A stretch of 64,000 bases of DNA from Myrica gale. Lineage: Eukaryota > Streptophyta > Magnoliopsida > Fagales > Myricaceae. Below are positions 36,673 to 47,234 of the stretch, in pieces. Under the pieces are notes generated by a model, which ran no database searches, was not told the DNA's origin, and saw nothing but the letters and a program-made list of their open reading frames with translations. The DNA is taken from NCBI GenBank assembly GCA_963930655.1, contig OZ005603.1, positions 24,504,201 to 24,568,200 of the forward strand, given 5' to 3'. Both the position numbers and the translations under genes were made by a program. Every line of letters starts with the position of its first letter. The stretch's first letter is position 1.

Positions 36673-37668
36673 ATGGATCACTTGGAAATCTTTAAAGGGC
36701 ACATGACTTATCAAGGGGGGGGAGATGCTCTCATGTGTCGAGCTTTTCCCCTGTTAAGGAAATATGCTCGAAAGTGGTTTGGGAAACTTCCTCCAAATAG
36801 CGTTCAGAATTTCAAGGAGCCTAGCACAACAATTGTTAGTCACTTCTTAGTTGGCCACTTAGCTAAGAAACCCCCTACTCACCTCTTGAGCATACGCCAG
36901 AATCAAGATGAGAGTCTCCGCAACTTCTTGGCGCGATTCAATAAGAAAGTCATTGACATTGACGGTACTGATGACAACTCAAAGATTATGGCTGTGATAA
37001 ATGGGTTAGCCATGGAAAGTGATTTCTTTCACCACCTAGCGCGTTATAGCCCTGTGAAGTACACTGACTTGATGGCAGAAGCCCAAAAGTTTATAGGGGC
37101 TGAGGAAATTTTCAAAGCCTGGGAGGCGGCTCGCACAGTCTCACGTGGCAGGTCAGAGAGGAGGGGAAGAGAGCAAGTTCAGACACCGCAAGTCGATGCA
37201 AGGGAAATGTCTATGTGTTCAAGAACAGAAGGCCCAACACCCCCTCCTATGTCCGCACTACTTCCAAAACTAGCAACCGGGGGGGGCGAACAAGCATATA
37301 TTCCCCTGAATGTACCGCTTAGGGAAATATTGATGCAAATTGCAAATGAGCCTAGTTTAAGGTGGGCAGGTAAGATGAAAGCAGGCCCTGAGAGAAGATT
37401 CCGCAACAAATATTGCGACTTCCATCAAGATCATGGCACACTACAAAGACGTGTTACGAGCTTACAGCAAATCGAACTCCTATTGAGCCAGGGCAAACTG
37501 AGGCAATTCATCCTGGACAATGGGACTTTTCAGCCCCAGTGTCGGCAACAAGAGGAAATGATGTACTCCCTCCCCGAGGGCAGGACTGAATCCGCCTACT
37601 CCCCCACCATAGGGAGAGGTTCACACCATTCTCACAACAGCTGGAGGTCCGTCGGCAGGTGGTCCTAG
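36673..37668 (+). pseudogene. Retrotransposon gag remnant
   Basis: Retrotrans_gag domain: DHLEIFKGHMTYQGGGDALM, CRAFPLLRKYARKWF, LPPNSVQNFKEPSTTIVSHF, ESLRNFLARFNKKV, followed by the Tat-type tail KYCDFHQDHGT..QQIELLLSQGKLRQFI. An in-frame TAG near 36629 cuts the expected upstream part (PTPPK, stop, RAPLVETFDWS), so the methionine at 36673 is not the original start. 331 codons remain open. The product would have been the capsid-forming protein. Confidence 0.85.
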
Positions 37669-37759
37669 TTCAGGTGGAATAAAGGCTTACGCTAGGGAAG
37701 CTCACTAGCACCAAATATGCTTAGCTGAAGCTCCGCTGGGTAAGAAACCAAGGGTCAAT

Positions 37760-39493
37760 TTGACCTCTTTAACATTCATCGATAAAGATGCAGAAGGGGT
37801 CTTGTACCCTTACACCGATGCCTTAGTAGTTTCATTACAAATTTTCAACTTCACCATGCGCCGAATGCTGATAGATAATGGCAGCTTTGCTGATATTTTG
37901 TACTTATCTGCTTACAAGAAGCTGAGAGTTAATAAAGTTCAGCTGAAAATGGTATCCAGCCCGTTGGTAGGATTCGCTGGGGAAACTATTATCGAAATGG
38001 GGTTTGTTCTCTTACCAGTGGTCTTGGGCACCCATCCTGTGGTGTTTGTTGACTTTTGTGCACAATCGAGATTTTGATGATTACAATAAATGCATGAGTT
38101 TACAAAATGAACATCTTCAAAGACAAAGACAACTTGACGAAAAGAGTCAAACCTTAAAGAAAGAAGAACAAGAAGATACAAGGAGCTTAAAGTGAAGATT
38201 CAAGACCTTAGGGTATAATCCTTGCAACTCTTTATTTCATATTTGACAAGGATTTGAATCACTCACTTGCATATCTTTCAAAACGTGCATAAATCGTTTT
38301 AAGTTTTGTTTGAAAGATTAAAATATTTTTATAGGTTTAAAAGCACCTCAATCAAACCTCTAAACCTTCATATACTTATGAGAAGTATGTCTTCCAAATT
38401 GGGTGTTTAAAAGTGGTCAAAAACCTTATTTTTAAAAGAACCGGATCATGCTTAAGTTGAGGAGGTCGACCGGTTGTTCAAGCGGTCGACCGGTTGGTTT
38501 TGACAAAAGAGTCATTGAGCTTCTAACAATATGACCGTTAGAGTAACGATAACTTGAAGCGGTCGACCGGTTCATGTAGCGGTCGACCGGCTCGTTTTAG
38601 CAAAAACTCTCAACGGCTATAAACGGCTAGTTTTCATATGTGGCCTATAAATACACTTTTATTTCGTCTAAAATGATAACCCAACGACCACATATCATTT
38701 CTACTACTTGAGAAATATTCTAAACTTTCCTATTCTATATTTCTCATAGCATTCACACAAATTACACTTTCACATCCTTGTCTTTGTGTGAATCAAGAGA
38801 GAGCTTTCCACTTTTATATCTACTCTTTGAGAGAGTCTTGTTCCTCAATCTACCTATCAAAAGAGGTGTTTCCTTTAGTGAGGTTGTTCACTAAAGAAGA
38901 AGCTTTGAGAGTATATATCTCAAGCTTGGTGAGGTTGTGAGTGGTGAGCCAAAAAAACCACTTGGGTGGTTTTGAGTGTTGAGCCCGAGAGAAAACACTT
39001 GTACGGTTCTCTAGCACCCATAAGCTAGTGTGTAAAGCTATTGAAGATAGTGGAAAACCTCAAGGCTCGGTGAATGAGCTTGAGGGGTGGATGTAGGCGG
39101 GTTTACCGAACCACCTAAAAAATCACGTGTTTGCTTTCTCTATTCCTACTCTTTACATTTAGCACTTACATACTTGTTATATCATTATACTTGTGCTAAA
39201 TTAGTATTTACTTTGCAAACGCGATTTTGAGGGGTTAATATCGAAAAGTTTAGAAAACCAATTCACCCCCCTCTTGGGTTGCCTTAATCCTGAAACTAGG
39301 ACTCACAGTGTTGACTACCATGGTGAATTTTTTGGTGATTGATCCCCTGAATGAAGCCCCGGTCTATAATGTTATAATCGAACGGACCACCCTGTGCGCG
39401 ATACAGGCTGCTACCTCCATTTATTATCTCAAGATGAAATTCCCTACCCCATCTGGTGTAGAGGAAGTATGTGAAGATCAAAAGCAAGCCTAA
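37760..39493 (+). pseudogene. Retroviral-type aspartic protease, split by a solo LTR
   Basis: Upstream part (37760-38046): DALVVSLQIFNFTMRRMLID with the catalytic DNGSFADIL motif (an Asp-X-Gly active site) and LVGFAGETIIEMG. Downstream part (from 39308): TTMVNFLVIDPLNEAPVYNV, TLCAIQAATSIYYLKMKFPT, the region that links protease to RT in Tat elements. Removing the 1261-bp insertion and one target copy restores an open frame across THPVV and LTTMV. The frame stops at 39491-39493; no RT domain follows. Confidence 0.82.
38047..39307 (+). mobile_element. Solo LTR, probably Copia, inside the protease gene
   Basis: Starts TGTTGACTTTTG and ends GGACTCACA, flanked by the perfect 5-bp duplication GTGTT (38042-38046 and 39308-39312). 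It has a TATA box (CCTATAAATAC near 38644), four copies of GGTCGACCGG (38466-38590) and the terminus-proximal CCAATTCACCCCCCTCTTGGG-like block typical of many plant Copia LTRs. No internal region remains, so the two LTRs of the parent element have recombined. Confidence 0.88.
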
Positions 39494-39639
39494 AGTTGTT
39501 ATAATGTCATGCTAAAAGGTACATGAAGGATGACGACACCCATCAAATAAAAGGTATATATTCATTTTGTTAAATCTTCAGCAATTTTATTTGTAACAAA
39601 GGAATAAAACATATATTTATGGAGAGAACTATGATATGT

Positions 39640-40010
39640 GATCTAGAGCTTAGTGTTCAAATATCTATAATTGATGATATGAATCCTTCGAGCTCAGATA
39701 TTTATTATGACGACTATTCGGCCCTCGTGCTTAAAAACGAAAATGGCAGGAGCTTTTAGGCCCTGGATCTATGAAATGGCAAGAGCCCTCATGCCCAAAT
39801 ATTTATAAGTTGATCTAGAACCTTCATGTCTGGATATCTATCAGATTTAATCTTGAGCCCTACTGCTCAGATATTTATAAGTTGATATGGAGCCTTCGTG
39901 CCCAAATATTTATAAGTTAATCCAGAGCCTTAGTGCCTGGATATCTATCGATTTGGAGCCCTCGTACCTAAATATTTATGAATGATGACCTGGAATCCTT
40001 GCCAACATAT
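39640..40010. repeat. Degenerate minisatellite, about 34-bp units
   Basis: Units of 32-35 bp with the core A[A/G]ATATTTATAAGTTGAT..GAGCC repeat, for example at 39871, 39906, 39941 and 39973. It lies in the retrotransposon's non-coding region after the protease. Such tandem arrays are known from Tat-lineage elements. Confidence 0.7.
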
Positions 40011-40426
40011 CTATAGTTGACATATAAAAAAAACAACAAAAGAGAAAATAAGAAAGAGACAGGAAACTTTTGAGCCCTTGATTGAAGAAAATGAGTTTTC
40101 AGGTCACGAATTAGAGAATGACAGACACTCTAAAACCTTAATCAAGTTAAATTGACAATCACTCTTGAGAACCTTTTCATCAGCCCAAACTATCTCTCCA
40201 TGCTAATACTTATGTCCATGTACTCGAGAAGGGAAAAGGCTACTTATTGAGTACATTACGAAGTTGTGCATCAAAGAGGATGGATAATGGAAAAACAAGA
40301 GAAATCAAGTGAATGAATACTAAATGGTAGCCAGTAAATATTAAATTGCAATATATGGACCAAATCATGATCATAAGAAAGAAAGATGCAAAGCATTGTA
40401 GCAATGAAAGAATATCAAAGTAAAAA

Positions 40427-40807
40427 TGGTTAAATACACTTTGCCTCTTATCTTTGAGATCATTTACACTTTGCACCCCGATATATTATTTTTGACACAT
40501 TGGACTCATAAAGTTACTTATTTTTTCAATTTGGACCCCGTACCCAAATTGTCCGTCAATTTAGACGGATTCGTCACATTGTGTCCTTATCTTTGGGGGT
40601 ATTTACACATTTCCCCCATATCTTTGGAGATTTTTACACATTGCACCCCACATTTTGACGGAATCCGTCTAAACTAACTTAAAATTTGGGTACGAGACCC
40701 AAATTGAAAAAATGTGTAAGTTAACGGGACCAATGTGTCAAAAATAATACATCGAGGTGCAAAGTGTAAATGACCCAAAAGATAAGGGGGCAAAATGTAT
40801 TTAACCC
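40427..40807. mobile_element. Fold-back Mutator-type MITE nested in the retrotransposon
   Basis: Ends TGGTTAAATACACTTTGCC and GGGTTAAATACATTTTGCC (reverse complement) continue as inverted repeats for about 160 bp each, so nearly the whole 381 bp folds back. The 9-bp duplication AAGTAAAAA (40418-40426 and 40808-40816) fits Mutator-type transposition. A diverged relative lies at 59170-59481. Confidence 0.85.
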
Positions 40808-40999
40808 AAGTAAAAAAGAAGGGCACTAAGCCCTCAACATTGTTTCAAACAGAGGAAAATTATTCAACTAAGCCCCTTTAGGACCAATCACCTTAGGAAG
40901 GGGGAGGAAGGACTAAGTGTATGGTCAGGAGCATTCTCTCCTACCCCTCTGGATCCGCTCTCAACGATCCCTGGTCCCTTTCAATGATCTTCAAAGAAG

Positions 41000-43850
41000 G
41001 AGAAGCCTCTTGGTTAACTAGAGCATCCGTAGGATTTATAAAGCCTTAGGCCCAATAGTCAGATGAATTCTCTATCTCAAGTTGGAGCTGGTGTTTCACC
41101 TTGGACACATCAATTATCAAGTGTTTAAGTTGATCCTCTCGGAGCTCATCCTGATCCGATAGACGTCTCACCTCACCTTCTTGGAAGCAAATACGCTCAT
41201 CCCCTTCTAGGAAGCAGAAACGCTCTTCCCCTAAACCTAAAGATTCTCACAGCTTGCGACCCTGTTCTTCAAGCAAAGTCACGGAGCCTTCCAAGCTGGA
41301 TACTTGATCTCGAAGCACTGACTTTGTGCCCTACACTTGGATAAGTGATGCATGTATGGTGTCTATGGTATGTTGTGTTTGAGCAGACATGACATCTTTC
41401 TCATGTGTCACCTGGGTAACCAAGACATCTTTATCTCGTTTGGTCCGCACTTGTAAAGCTTAGAATTCTATGATTAGTTTGCAGTGGTCCTGGAGTGCCT
41501 GATGAGCCCGGTCCTCCGCCGCGAAGATCTGTAGAGCATTTTTCAAAAGAAGATCATCCAGTCTCTAGCACTCTTCTTTATACAACTTGGCCCCGCCCGC
41601 CCCATGTTCACAGCAGGCAATTTGAACCTGAAGGTCTTGCTTCAGCTACTCTACCGCTTCTGACAATTCCTTGACCTCTCTGGTCTGTTGAGCCTTGCTA
41701 AGATTATGAGCCTTTCGTGGGCAAGGAGCGTCTTTGGGGCCGGGAGGCACCGTAATATCTTCATCTTTCTTCGGGTGTTGCTCTATCAGTTCAGTAGTTG
41801 TCTACTATCTTTTAAGGGAGGAGCATGTTGCTCTAACAAAGGTTCGACATCTATCCTACTGTGTTTGAGTTCTTAAACGATGGATTCGAGCCTTTCAAAC
41901 TCTTTTTCAAGTTGTTCCTTCTTTTGCTGCTCATTTGACAGAGACGATTGGAACTTAGCCAACTCCAGTTCTTTTTCACAGAAAGCATCAAGGTTTTGAT
42001 GCGGGGCCACGATAGTTTGGCAGAGGAATATACAAAGACCAGGGATCAGATAAGAAAGGTAAAAGTGGAATTACATGGGAAAAGAGTATGACTTAACTGA
42101 GACAACCCTAACCTTCATGAGCAAATGAGCGGTTGTAAGAATAATACTCTTGGGATAAGGTGGATGCGGCAAGAGCTCAACTGGGACAAATTCTCGCGAG
42201 CGAGCTATGTAATCTGAAAACCAGGCTGTAGCCGATCAGAGACACCTTCACCTTAAGGAATAAAGGGAGCGGATGAGGCGGTGTTTGTTTCAATGTAGGT
42301 GGTTCCTTGAGCAAGCCCCATGAAATCTGGGCTTAGTGATTCGGGGGGCTAAGGGTTGAACATGTCACCTTTATGGACCTCTGAAATGATAATACCTGAA
42401 CCTTGCACGAGTACAAGAGGAGAGGTCGTGCATTTCCTCTTCGCATGGGGCTCGTTGCGACGGGGCTCAAGACTCTTTCGCTTCGACTGAGAAGAAACCT
42501 TTTGTAAATCTTTTATCCTACGTTAAGGGCTATCCCCGCTGGAGATAGCCGTGGGTTCCTTGGGAAGGATATTCTAGAGCCACGATGCGAATGTTTCCAG
42601 GTCCTGGAGGCTGTGGAAATAGGTGAAGGTGCGGATTTCTTCTGCATAAGGGCCACCACGACATCTCCCGACTTCATTACCCGAGGAGGGGCATAAGAGT
42701 CCCCACCGAACGATTCTAGAATCCTCTTCCGGAGTCCCTTTGAAGAACCTGAGAAAGAACATAGACAAATAGAAGACCATCTAGATAAGGAAGCAAGAGG
42801 AAAGGAATAGAAGAAAAGGAAAATGATCAAGGAGGTGTCCTATGAGTGGACCTTGGTCAACAAACAAAAGCAGAGATTTCAAGACAAATGAGAAATAGGA
42901 AGGAACATGAATCAAAATATAAATACTTGGGGTGCCGTCTGGAGTCATAGGCCTCTTAGACTGGAAAAATTTCTCGATATTATGTAGCGCCAGGACTATG
43001 ATCAAGTTCCTTGATCCGTATTTCACAATTGCTTGAGTACGAGACGTTTCCTCGTCAGATAAAATGGGGGCTAATAGGGCTAGCGAGAAAGTAGTTAAAG
43101 GAAAGTGCGGATGAAGACATCGAATAGAAATAAGAGATAAGAAAATGGAAAATGGAAAATCGAGACTGGGAAAAAAATTACTAACCGTCAGCGGAAGGAA
43201 CGCCCCAGGCACCGTAAACGACTTCGGGATTCTTGACCCGGAGCTTCCAGCCATTCTACCCCTGAAACGAAGATTTTTTTTTCCTTCTACCTTTTGTTAC
43301 TAGAAGGATGACACGGAAAAAGTGAATTTGGACCCCCAATTGACATAATACCACAGCCCGTCGTCACCCTTCAGTTCTCGTAGTCGTTAAAAGTGCAGAA
43401 ATTCTTGGGGGATAAACCTTAAGACAAAACGTCATCCGTTGGGAGCCAACTGACAAGGGGGCTAGTGACAAGAATTTCAAAACCTTTTTTGCCTCTTTGG
43501 AAAGGAAATCGAAAACCAGCCGTGAGAACGTCTAGGTAGAAGGCAAACTCATTGTTTCTAGGCGATAGCACATATTCATTTTTCTCAGGGGCGCGCATTC
43601 TAATCGATTCGGGCACCGAATACATTCGACGATACTTAGCCAAGTTTACATCCATCATCTTAGAGCAGATTCCAAATAGGGGGAACTCTTCGAAGGTTGG
43701 AGAAGAGAGCGATGCGCCATTTATTGACGAAGAAATGAAGAAAACCTTTCAGAGGAGGAACAACGTTTCCAAGACAAAAAAAATAGAGGGGTATCACAGT
43801 GATGGAGAAGAAATTGTAGTCGATAGTGTAATGATTCAGGGGCGCTGATA
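41000..43850 (-). pseudogene. Decayed antisense reading frame of the Tat-like element
   Basis: On the strand opposite gag, 43419-43658 reads NLAKYRRMYSVPESIRMRAP and NNEFAFYLDVLTAGFRFPFQ. This resembles the plant putative gypsy-type transposon domain (Pfam Transposase_28, PF04195). Further on, 41300-42000 reads as a charged coiled coil (ELELAKFQSSLSNEQQKKEQ, DDLLLKNALQIFAAEDRAHQ) in long frames with scattered in-frame stops. Tat/Ogre/Retand elements are known to carry such antisense ORFs. Frameshifts and stops make this copy non-functional; exon borders cannot be set. Confidence 0.6.
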
Positions 43851-43991
43851 AAAGGGGGAAGCGAAAAGACACTTAAAAAAAGTAAAGGAAAAGAAAGCTG
43901 AGGCCGGAGATTAATATCCTCGAAGATTGTAGATGAGCCCTTGAGCATTTCCCTACTTACTTAAATCGTACCTAGAGAAATGAGGGGCTAT

Positions 43992-44697
43992 TGATGGGAA
44001 TAGATTTTTTCAGGCCAAATAGAAAGGAAACAGGCTCTGGACCGGACAGAAAAGGCAGAGGCCCATCCAAATACCGACAAGATCTCATCAACCGCGGATC
44101 ACTATTGAGAAAATATCGGCAACCCTTTTAAATGGGGGTCACGTTGGGCATGAAAAGATGAGGCATAAGGGGAGTTAATCATCTGATTCCCTGACAAAGA
44201 CGATGCTAGAAAGAATAAAATCTAGCTATTAAATGAGCAAACAAGAACGACCTTATTGAAGACCAATGAGGAGAAAGAAGGGAAAAGTTGGCCCCACTTA
44301 ATTAATTAGGGGCAGATGGTACATGTTAAAAAAACCGTCATAAAAGAAAATGGAGAAAGGAGGGGGATAACAGGCCAAGGCCCAGTAAGCCCTGGCCTAA
44401 AAAGGAAAAAGGAAGGATAAATACAGAAAGAAAGAAGCAAAAAGGTATGCACATTCTCTCTCACTGATAATCGAACCAGTATACAAAAGATAGAGAAAAA
44501 TGACAACTGACTATGGCATCGGAGAAATTCCCCTACGGGGAGGACTCTGAGTCCTAACTTGTTTTCTTTGCTTGTAGGAGGAAGGAAGGAGAACTTGAGC
44601 TTTTCAACTCATCCCAAGTGCTAAACTTCAAGCCCAGCTCCCTCGAGTTCTTGGCCTAGTGGACACTGTGATAGGCCGGTTAAAATTGACTTCATCA
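43992..44697 (+). repeat. Right LTR of the Tat-like element
   Basis: Starts TGATGGGAATAG directly after a purine tract and ends TTCATCA before the CCATC duplication. It contains about 60 bp (44107-44166) missing from the left LTR, otherwise the same layout. Confidence 0.88.
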
Positions 44698-44929
44698 CCA
44701 TCTATGCAAGCTATCATATACTATCCATGCATGTCTCTACAGATGTTTTATATTAGATGGTAATATGGATACACGTCAAGGTATGATTGAAATTGTTCAT
44801 CCTTTCAATTTAAGAGCCAGTATTGTTGTCAAATATGTTATCAAACTCCTAGAAAAAGAAAAAAAAAAGTGTTCCTCTGCCAGTTTTTTCGTGGCGGCAG
44901 CGGTCGTACCGGCAGGTGTAGGCAGAGGG

Positions 44930-45420
44930 GTGATCACGTTGATGCATACCCTGCCCAATTCTAGTTTATCTGACCTCAATTGCGGACTTTGGCATACAGC
45001 TAAAGCTATAATCTACTCTCAAGGGGTCTTTCATCATTGGTCGGACCTGGATTCGGCAAGCAAACGCGAGCCCAGCCCATTCCACGATTTGGTCTCTCAA
45101 GCAAGCCCACTTCCAGTATTATAATCGGTCTTACTAGTGGGCTTATTACGAGGACAGACCTTTAAACACCTAGCCCAAGCACCCCAATTAGTAAGGGTTG
45201 TCTGGGCGACTATGGTTTCAACGATAACACGAATACTTGTGCCAATTGCAACGGAAAACATCCCTTGTCAAAGGAGAAATATAAACGTGGGAACCAAAGA
45301 CGCCAGGCCTGCTAAAAGAGCTATAATGACCAGGAAATGACCAGAACAAATCTCCCTGCTGTCTACCAAATGTGAACCAGCTCCTTTGCTTTGAACCACT
45401 GATTCTCAAATCTCAGATCC
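44930..45420 (-). pseudogene. Unidentified membrane-protein-like remnant
   Basis: On the minus strand 45170-45350 reads HFLVIIALLAGLASLVPTFI, a stop, then QGMFSVAIGTSIRVIVETIV and AQTTLTNWGAWARC: hydrophobic and codon-like, but broken by a TGA and with no start. 44797-44979 reads VITPLPTPAGTTAAATKKLA in another frame. I do not recognise a family. It may be an old captured or decayed gene. Confidence 0.3.
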
Positions 45421-45428
45421 AAAACTAA

Positions 45429-45618
45429 GGTTGTGTTTGTATGAAAAATTTTATAAAAATTTTCACCCACAATAAAATTTTCACCCACAATTTTTCTCTC
45501 CCATCAAATCATAACTTTTCACTACAAAAAATATAAAAAATTACCTATCTTCACTTTTTCACTAAACCCAATACAAAAAATTTTAACAACACAAAAATTT
45601 TACAACACAAACTCACCC
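45429..45618. mobile_element. Tourist-like MITE, 190 bp
   Basis: Inverted ends GGTTGTGTTTG and CAAACTCACCC, flanked by TAA on both sides. The A/T-rich interior shares CTTTTTCACTAAA with the copy at 24080. The TAA target fits PIF/Harbinger. Confidence 0.7.
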
Positions 45619-45621
45619 TAA

Positions 45622-47234
45622 GTTAGCCCCCGAATGTGAGGCATAAGTCACATGACTCCTAACTGGTGCTCAAACTTGGCATGAAAACTGTTCTGAGCTC
45701 AGCGTAGAAATATCATATCGTGTAAGGATCTGCCTCCATATTCAGCCAAAAACAAAAAGCTATATAATTACTGCATCGAAATCAAATAGTACCCGTACAG
45801 ACAACCAATAGGTTCATAGTACAGTGTAAGAGACATGAATATATTCCAAGTGTGAGCAAAGGTTCCTAGCACATGAGAGAAAGCAAGCCATTCACAATAC
45901 ACGAGAGAACAATCAAAATAATAAATCAAGCACGGGACATGTCCTTCCATATTCGATCGAATATGAGACAAACCATACTGGGAAACAGGTAATATCGCCC
46001 TTAGTTCATCTCACTTCTTCAGTACACTGCAAAAGAACACAATCAATCAAAAGGAAGATATAAGAGGGAACATTGTCTGGCCAGTATGAAAGGTACAATC
46101 CGACTAGTCCAAGAATAGAGAAATCATCAGATCTGGAATTTTAGAGCAACAGTATGATGTTTAGACATTTGTGGATGGAACTGTGAATTATGAAGAGACC
46201 GCGAATCAACTGGGCCTTGAGTTATACAGACATATTCCTGTCCAGGTCAACACTCATTTTATGCGGTTACTACCATAGGCCCCATAGATGATACCAAAGT
46301 CCGTTAAGGGATTCCAACCTCGAACAGGCTTTCTTAGGCTTGCGTCTATTTTATTCAAAGATATAGAAATTCTACTTTCCCTTGTAGAGCGACGAGAGAC
46401 AATAAACAGGCTAACAATTGAAGTGGGTTGACAGTTAATATCCTAACCATTGTGGAAATATCAACTATTGTTCAACCATAGTCAATGTAGCACAATGTGT
46501 TCAAGGTTTATGGTCCTATGCCTAACTTCTTACCAATTTTTCCATCGAAGAACACTGTCTTCCTGTCAGGTCAAGCATCAACATACAAATACTGCTTTTG
46601 ATGGAAAAGTTCTGTGACCACAATCATTCTAATAATTAATACAAACCCACCCTTACAGCCACCTCAAACAAATTTCCCCTTCTCTTTTCAATTTCATTCG
46701 AACGCTCATTCGTACTACTTTTTCATGACCCTCCAGAACATCTCATCCTTAGGACTGAAGAAACTTAGTTGACCTCCACAGAATATTAGGATACTACAAT
46801 CTTAGGAAGGTCACTTTCGTAATTACAAAAGGTAACAAAGAGGCCACTGTGGATGATGACACAGGAAAGCTAACAAGATGAATCAATCGTATGCAACAGA
46901 GACACTAAAGCAATAGCAGATAAGAAAGGTAGAACAACAAAGTTGTTGAATACTTAAACTGTACAAAATGGCTATGAAGAAACCATAAAGATCTCAATCC
47001 TTGATTTCATTCAGCCCATAAGCTATTATTCTTAAAATTTCCATATCTCTTATCAAAGGAACTTAACCTATATGGATCAACCCAATTCACTGGTTTCTCA
47101 ACAGCTGGAATCAGAAGACTTCTAAAACTTAAACCAAGCAGAATGAGACAATACCAATCTCATTAAAATACAAAGTAAATGAAAAATTAGAGGGAAAGTG
47201 CATGTATTAAAGCACTCATTCAGAAGAACGGAGC
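45622..47234. other. Region 3' of the SYP71 gene
   Basis: No coding frame of interest. The part nearest the gene is presumably 3' UTR on the minus strand. No repeats or RNA genes noted. Confidence 0.45.

Larger units (their letters stand above)
35228..44697 (+). mobile_element. Ty3-type LTR retrotransposon, Tat-like, lacking RT and integrase
   Basis: Two LTRs are bounded by the perfect 5-bp target-site duplication CCATC (35223-35227 and 44698-44702). A primer-binding-site-like TGGCACCGTCTGTGGGA follows the left LTR, and the purine-rich AAATGAGGGGCTAT precedes the right one. The coding order is gag, then protease. No reverse transcriptase, RNase H or integrase motif is seen in 39500-43990, where a minisatellite and an antisense reading frame sit instead. 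The gag and protease types and the antisense frame point to the Tat lineage. The element is non-autonomous and decayed, and contains two younger insertions (38047-39307 and 40427-40807). Confidence 0.85.

Noticed and set aside
38466-38590. CRISPR-like array from repeated GGTCGACCGG
   Set aside because: Short palindromes with irregular spacing in an LTR of a eukaryotic genome.
43660-43948. Overlapping minus-strand frames as intact proteins
   Set aside because: They belong to the decayed antisense region; frames shift repeatedly and no single intact product can be drawn.
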